DNA of 64,000 nucleotides from Candidatus Neomarinimicrobiota bacterium (GTDB lineage Bacteria; Fidelibacterota; JAANXI01): assembly GCA_021734025.1 (NCBI GenBank), contig JAIPJS010000001.1, positions 496,001-560,000 on the forward strand, given 5' to 3'. Within the stretch, counting starts at the first letter, position 1; every line of letters begins with the position of its first letter. Below the pieces are notes generated by a model. That model saw nothing but the letters and a program-made list of their open reading frames with translations. It ran no database searches and had not been told where the DNA came from. The translations under genes were made by a program, and so were the position numbers. Shown in pieces: positions 54,179-63,700 of the stretch.

Positions 54179-55549
54179 ATGGAGAAAAATGATTTTAAAA
54201 TGGATCGACGGGAATTTATTACTAAATCGGGTACTGCGGCAGCCGGTGTGATGTTGGCTCCTTCACTTTCCGGTTTGTTTGCACAGGCAAGCTCGGTGAA
54301 TAAAATGAAACTCGCCATGGTCGGGACCGGACACCGGGGCACAGGAATGTGGGGAAAATCCGTCGCTAATCAGTACGGAGATTATGTGGAATTTGTCGGA
54401 CTATGTGACATTAATTCGGGGCGTGTGGAGTGGGCACGTCAACATATGGGCGTAAACTGCCCGACCTACACCGATTTTGAAAAAATGATTAATGAGACTC
54501 ATCCTGACGTGCTTATCGTAACCACTATTGACGCCACCCACCACGAGTTTATTATCAAGGGGATGCAGATGGGGTGTGACATCATCACAGAGAAGCCGAT
54601 GACTACCGATGAAAAAAAGTGTCAGGCGATACTCGATGCGGAGCGGGAGACGGGTCAGAATGTTATTGTCACCTTTAACTATCGCTATTCCCCGCACCGA
54701 CGGAAAATTAAAGAAATGATAATGGAAGAACGTGTGGGAAAGATCCTCAGTGCGGATTTCAACTGGTACCTGGATATCTATCACGGGGCGGCATATTTCA
54801 GACGCTGGCATCGGCTGCGTGAAAATTCAGGCACGCTGTTGGTTCATAAGTCGACCCACCATTTTGACCTCATGAACTGGTGGCTGGATACCGATCCGCA
54901 GGAGGTGACGGCGTTTGGCGATCTGGACTTCTATGGGAAAAACAATGATTTTCGCTATACCAATTGCCGCCCATGTCCCCATAAAGAGAAATGCGACTTT
55001 TACTGGGATATCACCCAGAACGAGCGCTATATGGAAATGTACGTGGAGAACGAAGAATATGACGGATATCTCAGGGACGGCTGCGTTTTTCGGGAAGATA
55101 TAGACATCTACGACAAGCGGACACTCTCGGTAAAATATGCCAATAACACGCTCCTCAGTTATTCCCTGATTAACTTCGCGCCCTATGAGGGATATCGGAT
55201 TGCCTTTAACGGCACAAAGGGCAGAATTGAAGCGTGGATTCACGAACGACAGCCGTGGCCCAGGAATAACTACGATGAAATCCGGGTTACTGATAATTTT
55301 GGCGAAACGGAATTGATTAAAATTCCGCATGGCGGTGGTGGCCACGGCGGCGGAGATACCCGGCTTAAGGACAAGATCTTCAAGGATCCCGATATGGCTG
55401 ATCCGCTTAAACAGTCCGCCGGCACCCGCGACGGCGCCATGTCAATCCTTGTGGGAATTGCTGCTGATAAGAGCATTCAGCAGGGCGGTCAGCCGGTTAA
55501 AATTGCTGACCTCACGGATCTTGCGCCGCAGGCTGTGCGTCCAAGTTAG
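54179..55549 (+). CDS. Tat-exported Gfo/Idh/MocA-family oxidoreductase
   Basis: A 456-residue putative NAD(P)-dependent sugar oxidoreductase. The N-terminus MDRREFITKSGTAAAGVMLAPSL is a twin-arginine signal, so the folded, cofactor-loaded enzyme is sent to the periplasm. The Rossmann fold (about 40-165) has LAMVGTGHRGTG, and EKPMTTDEKKC carries the conserved EKP lysine. The C-terminal domain (about 165-400) includes a Cys cluster NCRPCPHKEKCDFYW (three cysteines) that may bind a metal. Substrate unknown; Tat-type Gfo/Idh proteins of FCB bacteria often act on glycosides, for example by C3 oxidation. Not evidently co-transcribed with the xylan locus. Confidence 0.88.
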   Translation: MEKNDFKMDRREFITKSGTAAAGVMLAPSLSGLFAQASSVNKMKLAMVGTGHRGTGMWGKSVANQYGDYVEFVGLCDINSGRVEWARQHMGVNCPTYTDFEKMINETHPDVLIVTTIDATHHEFIIKGMQMGCDIITEKPMTTDEKKCQAILDAERETGQNVIVTFNYRYSPHRRKIKEMIMEERVGKILSADFNWYLDIYHGAAYFRRWHRLRENSGTLLVHKSTHHFDLMNWWLDTDPQEVTAFGDLDFYGKNNDFRYTNCRPCPHKEKCDFYWDITQNERYMEMYVENEEYDGYLRDGCVFREDIDIYDKRTLSVKYANNTLLSYSLINFAPYEGYRIAFNGTKGRIEAWIHERQPWPRNNYDEIRVTDNFGETELIKIPHGGGGHGGGDTRLKDKIFKDPDMADPLKQSAGTRDGAMSILVGIAADKSIQQGGQPVKIADLTDLAPQAVRPS

Positions 55550-55561
55550 GTACTGATTCAA

Positions 55562-57172
55562 ATGGGATTTGACAGATTCACACTGAAGCAGGCGGCTGTG
55601 GTCTTGGGCATCGCGGTCATGGCCTACCTCGCATTTTTTTGGCGCTTAGATGGTGCCTTACTCTGGCGCGACGAGGCCACAACGGCAAACTGGGGCAGGG
55701 AAGTCGTCCAAAACGAGACTTCCCTGCCAAAGGTATGGAACGGTGACCAGCTGATAGTCCAGGGCAGTGCCGGACACGATTTTAACGCGGATTTCTTCCC
55801 GAGTATGCAGGGATGGCTTCAGTTTTACGTGGCTGCGACAGCTTTTAAGATCTTTGGAACCACTACGTACACTGCGAGACTTCTATTCGCATTCCTTGGA
55901 ATGGCGGGGATCGGCATTCTGTTCCTCATATTTCGAAGGATATTCGGAGAAACGCGGCTTGCGTTGATTGCCGGGGTGCTGTGTACCTTAAGCCTGCCGT
56001 ATCTGCACTATGTTCGGCAGGCGCGCTACTATGCGTTGGTTTTACTCATATCGGTGCTGATACTCCTCCAGATTTATAGATATATGCAGGATGAGGAATA
56101 CGCGGAATCCATCTGGCCGTTTGTCTGGCTGGCTCTGCTGGGTATCCTGCTCTTCCTGTCAAACTACTTTACGTTTATTCTGCTGTGGGTGGGACTGTCA
56201 TTCGCTGCGCCGCTGACAGGCGGCAAACGGTTTGTCCTGGGATACCTCGCCAGTAGTGTGGTTGTTGCAGCGGTGGTAGTACCGATCGCTCTGACACTCC
56301 ACGCTCCGTTTATCAGCAGGGCGGAGATTACGAACTGGGGATATCTGCAGGATTACTGGGGCTGGTTCGTCATGTCCCTGGGACGGGCGAATTACCTCTT
56401 TCCGTTGTATCTACTGCTGCCAGCAGGGATATATTTCCAGTTTCGGCATCCGGAAATACCAAAGATTCAGAGCAAATTTACATGGATTCTCTGGATACTT
56501 ATTGGAGTTTCCGTGGTGGGCGCCTCTATAATAAATAAATCGAACACCTTCCTCAGGTATCAACTACATCTTATTCCAATGATGTTGCTGCTCACCGGGA
56601 TCTATGTATATTGGATTTACCAAAATTACGGAAAAGGTGCAGCGCTCATAGTTCTGCCACTCCTGCTGATCTATCATAACTGGAGCCCGGTGCTGAACTC
56701 ATCGGAGGCGATTCTGAAGCGGCAATTCGCCCGGGATCAATCCTATAACGGGCCGATGATTCGCTTTCTGAACGAGAATGTCCGGCAGGACGAGAGTGTG
56801 ATGTTCATTCCCAATCAGAAGGGCATGGTGGCCTATTTTTACAGGCCTGATTTAAACTGGTACGGTCTGCTGGAAGCAAATAATCCGTATAATCAGCCGT
56901 ACAAAAGTAAGTTGCCGCCGACAATGTTCGACGATTATCAGAACATTGACTGGATAGTTGTTTCCGATATGTTTAGCATGCCAACCAGAGTAGATTTCGG
57001 CTACGAATTGGTATGGAACTATCGGTACGGCCCGAATGCCCCAGATAAGCAAAAGGCCGACAAAAATATTTACACTCCAAAGCAGTATACCATCACCCAG
57101 GCCGAGAGTGGAGATGTCCAAGCACCGGAGTATTTTGATTTTTATCGAATAGTTTCCCCGAATAGCCGATGA
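55562..57172 (+). CDS. PMT/ArnT-like membrane glycosyltransferase
   Basis: A 536-residue multi-spanning membrane protein with about 10-12 hydrophobic segments. LLWRDEATTANWGREV near residue 32 corresponds to the first extracytoplasmic loop of GT-C enzymes, where an acidic residue pair is catalytic. Later blocks YTARLLFAFLGMAGIGILFLIF and LSLPYLHYVRQARYYALVLLISV are typical of ArnT/PMT-type (GT39/GT83-like) transferases that use lipid-linked sugars. Acceptor unknown. It starts 12 bases after the Gfo/Idh stop. Confidence 0.82.
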   Translation: MGFDRFTLKQAAVVLGIAVMAYLAFFWRLDGALLWRDEATTANWGREVVQNETSLPKVWNGDQLIVQGSAGHDFNADFFPSMQGWLQFYVAATAFKIFGTTTYTARLLFAFLGMAGIGILFLIFRRIFGETRLALIAGVLCTLSLPYLHYVRQARYYALVLLISVLILLQIYRYMQDEEYAESIWPFVWLALLGILLFLSNYFTFILLWVGLSFAAPLTGGKRFVLGYLASSVVVAAVVVPIALTLHAPFISRAEITNWGYLQDYWGWFVMSLGRANYLFPLYLLLPAGIYFQFRHPEIPKIQSKFTWILWILIGVSVVGASIINKSNTFLRYQLHLIPMMLLLTGIYVYWIYQNYGKGAALIVLPLLLIYHNWSPVLNSSEAILKRQFARDQSYNGPMIRFLNENVRQDESVMFIPNQKGMVAYFYRPDLNWYGLLEANNPYNQPYKSKLPPTMFDDYQNIDWIVVSDMFSMPTRVDFGYELVWNYRYGPNAPDKQKADKNIYTPKQYTITQAESGDVQAPEYFDFYRIVSPNSR

Positions 57173-57215
57173 AATCAACAAGTCTGAGAGTAATAGATTC
57201 GCAGAGGAATAGAGT

Positions 57216-58160
57216 ATGACCGCTCATTATAACGCCTTGTACGCCATGGGCACCCGGCTTGAGATTGTGCTCCCGGGTATATCCGAGCGGCAGTTCCAAT
57301 CCGTGTTTTCGAGTATAAAACAGGAAGTAAACAGGATCGAAAACAGCCTGACAATCTTTACCAGCACAAGTTTTATTCGCCATCTGAACACCCATGCCAG
57401 TGAGAAATCTGTCCCTGTCAATAAGGAAATTTGGTCCCTGGTGACAAAGTGTCTCGAGTTAACACGTAGGACAAACGGTGCGTTCGATATCACTACGACT
57501 CCGGTGGAAGATCTCCGGAGAAACAAGCAAAATTCTTCCGGGGATTGGAATTCTCTTTCCAAAGATGAAGTGGTCGAAAAGTTGAACCACATCGGGAGCG
57601 AAGTCATCCGGTTGTACAAAAATGACCATTCAATAAAGTTTATCCGCTCAGGGGTCAAACTCGACTTTGGTGCAGTCGGAAAGGGCTATGCTCTGGACAG
57701 GATCAGGGCGATTTTAAATCGTTCCGGAGTAAAAAACGCCTTCATCAATTTTGGTGAAAGTACTATTTATACCAGGGGAGAGCACCCTGCCGGATCTCCC
57801 TGGACAATCGAGATACCTCCGCCTGAATTTACTCCGGGAGAGAGTAGTGTAGCAATATCTCTGGATGAAATGTTTCTATCGACCTCAGCTTCTATTCGAT
57901 CGGATAGGCAAACCGATATGCACCAGCCGCACATTCTGGATCCCCGGAGCGGGGAACCGATGTCGGAAAGGCGGCAGGTCTCGGTGACTTCGTCGACTGG
58001 GCTCGAAGCAGAAGCGCTTTCTACCGCAATGGTTGTACTTTCCAAGGATGAGCGGGATTCGGTGATTCATAGATTCCCCTATAGCACGATCGTTAAAATA
58101 TTTACCAGCCATTCAAACAATAGTATCGCGGAAACATCCCGGGAGCAACTGCGTGGGTAA
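57216..58160 (+). CDS. ApbE-like FAD:protein FMN transferase
   Basis: A 314-residue protein of the ApbE family, which attaches FMN to a Thr/Ser of target flavoproteins such as NqrB/C or RnfG. Family blocks are YNALYAMGTRLEIVLPG at the start, GAFDITTTP, VKLDFGAVGKGYALDRI (cofactor binding), NFGESTI and HILDPRSGEPM. No signal peptide or lipobox is seen, whereas most ApbE proteins are exported, so it may work inside the cell or use an unrecognised signal. The ATG follows AGAGGAATAGAG. It overlaps the next gene by 8 bases. Confidence 0.88.
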   Translation: MTAHYNALYAMGTRLEIVLPGISERQFQSVFSSIKQEVNRIENSLTIFTSTSFIRHLNTHASEKSVPVNKEIWSLVTKCLELTRRTNGAFDITTTPVEDLRRNKQNSSGDWNSLSKDEVVEKLNHIGSEVIRLYKNDHSIKFIRSGVKLDFGAVGKGYALDRIRAILNRSGVKNAFINFGESTIYTRGEHPAGSPWTIEIPPPEFTPGESSVAISLDEMFLSTSASIRSDRQTDMHQPHILDPRSGEPMSERRQVSVTSSTGLEAEALSTAMVVLSKDERDSVIHRFPYSTIVKIFTSHSNNSIAETSREQLRG

Positions 58161-59403
58161 TGAAATCTCCAGACGGGAATTTATCAGGTCGCTGGCGATC
58201 CTGGCCACTGCCGCACCCTGGATGGCGACCTTCGCCAATTACGAGCAGGTGAAAGACAACGTTTCATCGGATACGGTGCGCATCGGCATTATCGGAACCG
58301 GCTCACGGGGGACAAAACTGTTGCTACACCTCCAGACCATTCCCGGAGTAGAAATTGTCGCTCTCTGCGATAATTATCTGCCGCACCTGAATGACGGACT
58401 ACAATTGATGGAATCCTCGGTCTACTCGACAGAGGCCTACCAAGAACTCCTCAACCGGGACGATATAGATGGGGTCGTGATTGCGACTCCGCCACACCTG
58501 CATCCACAAATTACCATCGATAGTCTTGACGCCGGGAACCACGTGTTTTGTGAAAAGGTCATGGCGCTCAGTCCGCAGGACTGTTTTCGGATGGCTGAGA
58601 AGCAACAAGAAACCGACAGGATACTGCAGATTGGATTCCAGCGGCTATTCGATATTCGCTACCTCAAAGCAAAAGAATTGATAACAGCCGGGGAAATCGG
58701 TCCGGTGACAGCAGTCAGAGCCAACTGGCACCGTAATGACAACTGGCGACGACCGGTGAGAGCCCCGAAACTGGAGGTACAGCTGAACTGGCGTCTGTAC
58801 GACGAATTCTCCGGGGGACTGATGGCCGAACTGGGAGCCCATCAGCTCCAGATTGTCAACTGGATGCTGGACACGTATCCCACCGAAGTGAATGGAACCG
58901 GGAGCATTAATCACTGGGACGACGGCAGAGACATCTACGATAATATCCACCTGATATTCAGCTATCCTGACGGGGTATTTCTTGAGTATTCTTCTCTGCT
59001 GAGTAATTCACACAATGGTGTGATAGAACAGTTCCTCGGACCGAAAGGCGCTATTGAACTCGAGGCCGGAAAGTATTATTCGGAGACGCCGCCTAAGAGC
59101 CCGGGAATAGTTCAGTTGCTGGAAGACATTGAAGAAACAATTTTCCGTACCGTTCCAATAGGCGGAGCCAGTTGGGTCGCCGGCGGTCAGGATAAATCGG
59201 ACCCCGAATATATTGTGCCGGACGTGAGCATACCGTCCGCGACACAACTGGAGCTCGAAGCATTTATCCAGTCCATACGAATGGGTGAACATAATCAGGA
59301 GCTGCTGAATCAGGCTCTCTCGGCAAGTCTAACTTCTATCCTGGCTAATAATTCCATAGGAAAACGTTCGACGCACACGTGGACATTTGGCGATATCCAA
59401 TGA
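58153..59403 (+). CDS. Tat-exported Gfo/Idh/MocA-family oxidoreductase
   Basis: A 416-residue relative of the Gfo/Idh protein encoded at 54179. The Tat signal is SRREFIRSLAILATAAPWM. The Rossmann fold shows RIGIIGTGSRGTKLLLHL and CEKVMALSPQDCFRM, where the usual EKP is changed to EKV. The C-terminal domain keeps the SGGLMAELGAHQLQIVNWML block with the conserved His. It starts with GTG at 58153 inside the end of apbE (8-base overlap), so the two are translationally coupled. Substrate unknown; periplasmic sugar or glycoside oxidation is the family expectation. Confidence 0.87.
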   Translation: MGNEISRREFIRSLAILATAAPWMATFANYEQVKDNVSSDTVRIGIIGTGSRGTKLLLHLQTIPGVEIVALCDNYLPHLNDGLQLMESSVYSTEAYQELLNRDDIDGVVIATPPHLHPQITIDSLDAGNHVFCEKVMALSPQDCFRMAEKQQETDRILQIGFQRLFDIRYLKAKELITAGEIGPVTAVRANWHRNDNWRRPVRAPKLEVQLNWRLYDEFSGGLMAELGAHQLQIVNWMLDTYPTEVNGTGSINHWDDGRDIYDNIHLIFSYPDGVFLEYSSLLSNSHNGVIEQFLGPKGAIELEAGKYYSETPPKSPGIVQLLEDIEETIFRTVPIGGASWVAGGQDKSDPEYIVPDVSIPSATQLELEAFIQSIRMGEHNQELLNQALSASLTSILANNSIGKRSTHTWTFGDIQ

Positions 59404-59645
59404 AAGATATACGTATTCCAGGCGCAGTTATCCGGAGAGAATTCCTAATATTGATCGGGTGTTTCCTGATCGCTGTCGTGTTGAATGCGGGATCAATCGC
59501 GTATTATCAGACCAACTGGATCGAGTTGATTACCGCATTGGATGTCACATTCGTCATCGCATGTATTATGTATGTTTTGTTCGGAATTGTACGCTTATTT
59601 TATATGACTATACTTCGACTTTACCATAAGATAAAATCAAAATGA
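59400..59645 (+). CDS. small two-helix membrane protein
   Basis: An 81-residue protein with two hydrophobic segments (about 13-31, FLILIGCFLIAVVLNAGSI, and 47-68, VTFVIACIMYVLFGIVRLFY) and a basic C-terminus. I do not recognise the family. The ATG overlaps the preceding stop (ATGA at 59400-59403), and its own stop overlaps a possible start of the ThuA-like gene, so it is embedded in the operon. A longer in-frame start at 59379 inside the Gfo/Idh gene is less likely. Confidence 0.65.
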   Translation: MKDIRIPGAVIRREFLILIGCFLIAVVLNAGSIAYYQTNWIELITALDVTFVIACIMYVLFGIVRLFYMTILRLYHKIKSK

Positions 59646-59704
59646 GGATAGCATTCTATCGATGGTATCTCTCAAAGAATGATGAGATTAAATTAAGGTC
59701 AAGC

Positions 59705-60436
59705 ATGAAATATTTGGTGGCATTATCATGTATCATCTGTATAGGATTTACATCAATGAGCCAGGCATCTGATATGGATTCCGTCCTGATTTTCACGAAA
59801 ACCGCAGGTTTCGAACACGAGTCGATTCCCAAGGGCTCTAAGGCAATGAAAACTCTGCTGGAAACTAACGGATTTCATGTCGTTGTATCCGATAACGACA
59901 GCCTGTTTAACCGGGAATTCCAGGAAAAGTTCGATATACTGGTGTTCCTGAATACGACAGGTGACATTTTGAACGAATTTCAGCAGGAAGTCATGCGGGA
60001 ATTCGTCGAGTCAGGCGGTGGCTTTGTCGGCATCCATGCCGCTACGGACACCGAATACGAGTGGGAATGGTACGGCGAATTCATCGGAACCTATTTCAAA
60101 GACCATCCTGAGATACAGCAGGCTACCATAGATGTCGTGGCGCCTGATCATCCCACAACCGCAATGTTGCCGTCCCGATGGGAGCGCACCGACGAATGGT
60201 ACAATTTTGCCCCGGAACTGCCGGATAAGTTTGAGATTCTGTGCGTTTTGGATGAGAGTACCTATGAGGGAGGTACCCATGAAAATGCGCATCCATTTAC
60301 TTGGTGCCGGGACGTGAAGCAGGGCAGAATGTGGTATACCGCCGGTGGACACACCGTGGAAAACTATCAGGAAGAAAAGTTCATGCTGCATCTCCTGGCC
60401 GGGATTCAGTATGCAGGAAAAATTACTTCCCGCTGA
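59705..60436 (+). CDS. ThuA-like domain protein, secreted
   Basis: A 243-residue ThuA (trehalose-utilization) family protein, a class I glutamine amidotransferase-like fold. Signal peptide at 1-21 (ending SMSQA). Family blocks are VLIFTKTAGFEHESIPKG, FVESGGGFVGIHAATDTEYEWEWYGEFIGTYFKDHP and PFTWCRDVKQGRMWYTAGGHT. ThuA proteins accompany Gfo/Idh oxidoreductases in 3-keto-disaccharide metabolism, which fits the two Gfo/Idh genes here (inference). ATG 59705 behind AAGG gives a clean signal peptide; ATG 59642, overlapping the preceding stop, would add 21 residues. Confidence 0.88.
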   Translation: MKYLVALSCIICIGFTSMSQASDMDSVLIFTKTAGFEHESIPKGSKAMKTLLETNGFHVVVSDNDSLFNREFQEKFDILVFLNTTGDILNEFQQEVMREFVESGGGFVGIHAATDTEYEWEWYGEFIGTYFKDHPEIQQATIDVVAPDHPTTAMLPSRWERTDEWYNFAPELPDKFEILCVLDESTYEGGTHENAHPFTWCRDVKQGRMWYTAGGHTVENYQEEKFMLHLLAGIQYAGKITSR

Positions 60437-60777
60437 GCAATTGATCGCCAGGCGGATGATACAACACCCTCCAATGATCATCGTACAAAATCGGAATCTT
60501 TACTTTATATCCCGAGTTACACTGTATACAGTTAGCTTTAGTTAAGGTATTAAGTATTCATCCATTATTATTTTTTCGTGGAATCACCTATGGGTAATTA
60601 AAAGTAGTCCATTTTCACCGGAAAGTGACTATCATCACAGATTTGTTTTCCTATAAAGGTATTATTGTAAAAATTTTGGGGTCTATTTTACTGATAATAA
60701 CTTAAAACTTCGGCTTCATATCTTCATGGTTCTGGTGAATGGAAATATGAAACCTGGCGGGCGAAAGGGAAAGAGCC
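60437..60777 (+). other. 341-bp intergenic region
   Basis: AT-rich spacer between the ThuA-like gene and the giant surface-protein gene. No gene, convincing terminator or repeat is visible. Confidence 0.5.
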
Positions 60778-63700
60778 ATGAAGGCATTTTTTTCGGTGTT
60801 TGTACTATCCATATTACTATTTGGTACTTTGTTGAATGCTGCCGTCCTTGAAGTTCCGGACGGTCATGCAACAATCGGTGATGCTGTAACTACAGCGGCT
60901 ACCGGGGACACAATCCTGGTGTTTCCGGGGATGTATACCGAAACCACGACAATCCAGGATAAGGATCTGGTTATTGGTTCCTTGTTCCTGACCACCGGTG
61001 ATACGTCGTATATCGCATCAACTGTTATCAAGCCTGCTACCGGAGCGGTGTTTAAATATTTAGGATCAATGAGCCAGCGATCACGCCTCGTCGGGTTCAC
61101 CGTGGATGCAAACGGATTGGATCTTTCGGAGATTATCTTTGCAGCCACCGGAGCTGATATTTCACTGGAAAACCTTCGGATTACCGGGAATGGGGCTACA
61201 GATCTCAATCGGGTAGCCGTGCGGGTTAGGGCTTCTGCCGCGCTGCTTGACCATGTACGGATATACGGAAACGATGGGACCGGACTATATGCGGAAGCAA
61301 GCACCGTAATTATCACAAATTCACAATTTTCAAACAACGGGAAAACCGGGATTAGCATCAAAGATGCCAGCCTGGAAGTGTCAGACTCTGACATCAGGCA
61401 TAATGGATATGGTGGAATTCTGGCGAGCAGTTCCGAACTATCTATTCGCGAGGTGAACATCGTTGGAAATACCTCATATTCAGGGGCGGGAATTAATACG
61501 AATTATACCAGTGCCATCATTGAGCGAACTTTGATTGCGGAGAACAAGACACAAACCGGGTCGACATCCGCAGGGGGAGGTCTGTATTTTTTTGCGTCCA
61601 ACTCTACCAAAATTATTAATTGTACAATTGTCAATAATGAAGCAAACGTTTATGCCGGTGGCATATTTGCCTTCTCATCATCTGTGGTAAAAATCATCAA
61701 TAGCATTTTGTGGGGTAATAATGCAAACGGCCTTCCGGAAATAGGCAGCTGGTCTCTGGCAAATGTCCATGTTGGCTATTCCAATATCCGGGGAGGACCA
61801 TCTGCTCAAAAAGCCATGTATAATGGTGTCTTTACCTGGTATGATAATATTTTGGGTGCAGATATCACCGGCGATAATCCCTCCCTGGATGAAAACTATC
61901 TTTTGTCGGCCGGTTCGCCTGGTATTGACCAGGGCGCAGCCCTTTATTCCATGGGGGAGGACCTTATGGTGGATATGCCTGCAGGCAGCTGGAATGGTGC
62001 AGCGCCGGATTTGGGCATCCATGAATTTATTGGTGCTGTCCCTGCAATTGTCGCCGATTTTACAGTCCTCACGGCGCCTCACGGACCGGCACCGCTTTCT
62101 GTCCGGTTCTCGGATATGTCCATTGCCGAGAATACAACCATTACGTCGTGGCACTGGGATTTCGGTGACGGAGGAGGAAGTACGCTGCAAGCCCCGGCTC
62201 ACACGTATGAATCACCGGGTAGTTTTTCGGTTTCGCTCACGGTTTCCGACGGAGAGCTTGCCGATACACGAACCGTTGATGAAATGGTCACAGTTTTTCC
62301 GCCAGAGATTCAGGCGAATTTCAGTTTTACCCCCGATTCCGGCGTCGTTCCATTTTTCGTGCAATTCACGGACCTCTCCACCGGGACAATCAGTAATCAT
62401 CTCTGGGATTTTGGCGATGGGGGAAGCAGTACCCAAACCAATCCTGCTTACATCTACGAAACGCCTGGCAATTATACGCTCACGCTGATTGTTTCCAATG
62501 ATTTCACCTCAGACACGCTAACAGTTTCCGGTGCGGTGACTGTTTCTGCCGCCGCGTCCCACAACACCTGGCATGTGGCTACAACGGGATCTGATGAGAC
62601 CGGAGAAGGCACGGAAGCAAATCCCTGGGCAGGCATTCAGAAGGGTATCGATATGGCAATGGAAGGGGATACCATTTTAGTGAAGGATGGGGTGTATGTG
62701 AGTCCCGTTCAGGGACAGGAATTGATCGGCAAAGCGTTGGTCATCCTTTCGGAAAACGGCCCCGAAAATTGCATTATCAGGGCTGCCAGCAAGCATTCGG
62801 GCGAAGGCTTTCTCATAAACCAGGTCGGACAAAATGCCGTGGTTTCAGGCTTCACTCTTCTCAATTTTTATGACGGCTTTTTCGTGATGAATGCGTCGCC
62901 GGTCATCGAACATTGTATTATCGACAGCAGTACCTACGGTATTATGACATCCCGGGATTGGTCCGCCGTAGAAGGACAAAGTCCCACGTCACCCCTTATC
63001 CGTTACAACCTGATAAAAAATTCTGAACTCGACGGCATCCAGTCGTTTGAAGAGGGAAGTCCATGGATCATTAATAATACCATCGTCCATAACGGGGACT
63101 TCGGAATCCAAACCGGATTCACCAATGCACACGTATATAACAACATAATTGCGTACAACCTGACCGGATTATCGGATGCGATCCCGGATGAAGGGATAGT
63201 GGAGCACGGCTATAACCTGCTGTGGGACAATACAACCCAATACACGGGTGTTAATCCGGATGTTGGTGAAATTGAAAGCGACCCTCTCCTTGACGGGAGC
63301 ACGTACCATCTCACCTCAGGATCACCAGCTATTGATTCCGGTCATCCGGATTATCCGCCGGATCCGGACGGTACCCGACCGGATATGGGGGCTTTTTATT
63401 TTCATCAGGAACCGGCAGACTGGTACGCTACAATCCATGCCGACGTGACTGTCGGGCGAGCGCCTCTGGTTGTAAATTTCACGGACCAGAGTACGGGGAA
63501 TCCTATCAGCTGGAACTGGAATTTCGGTGACGAATCCATGTCGACCAGCCAACACCCGTCGCACACCTACCCAGAGCCCGGAACCTACTCCGTTTCTCTG
63601 GAAGTGTCTAATGGGACGGAAATCCGTACAGTGGAAAACAATGCGTATATCACAGTTCTTGAACCGATTAAACAGAATCCTGTCGATTCACCGTTTGAGC

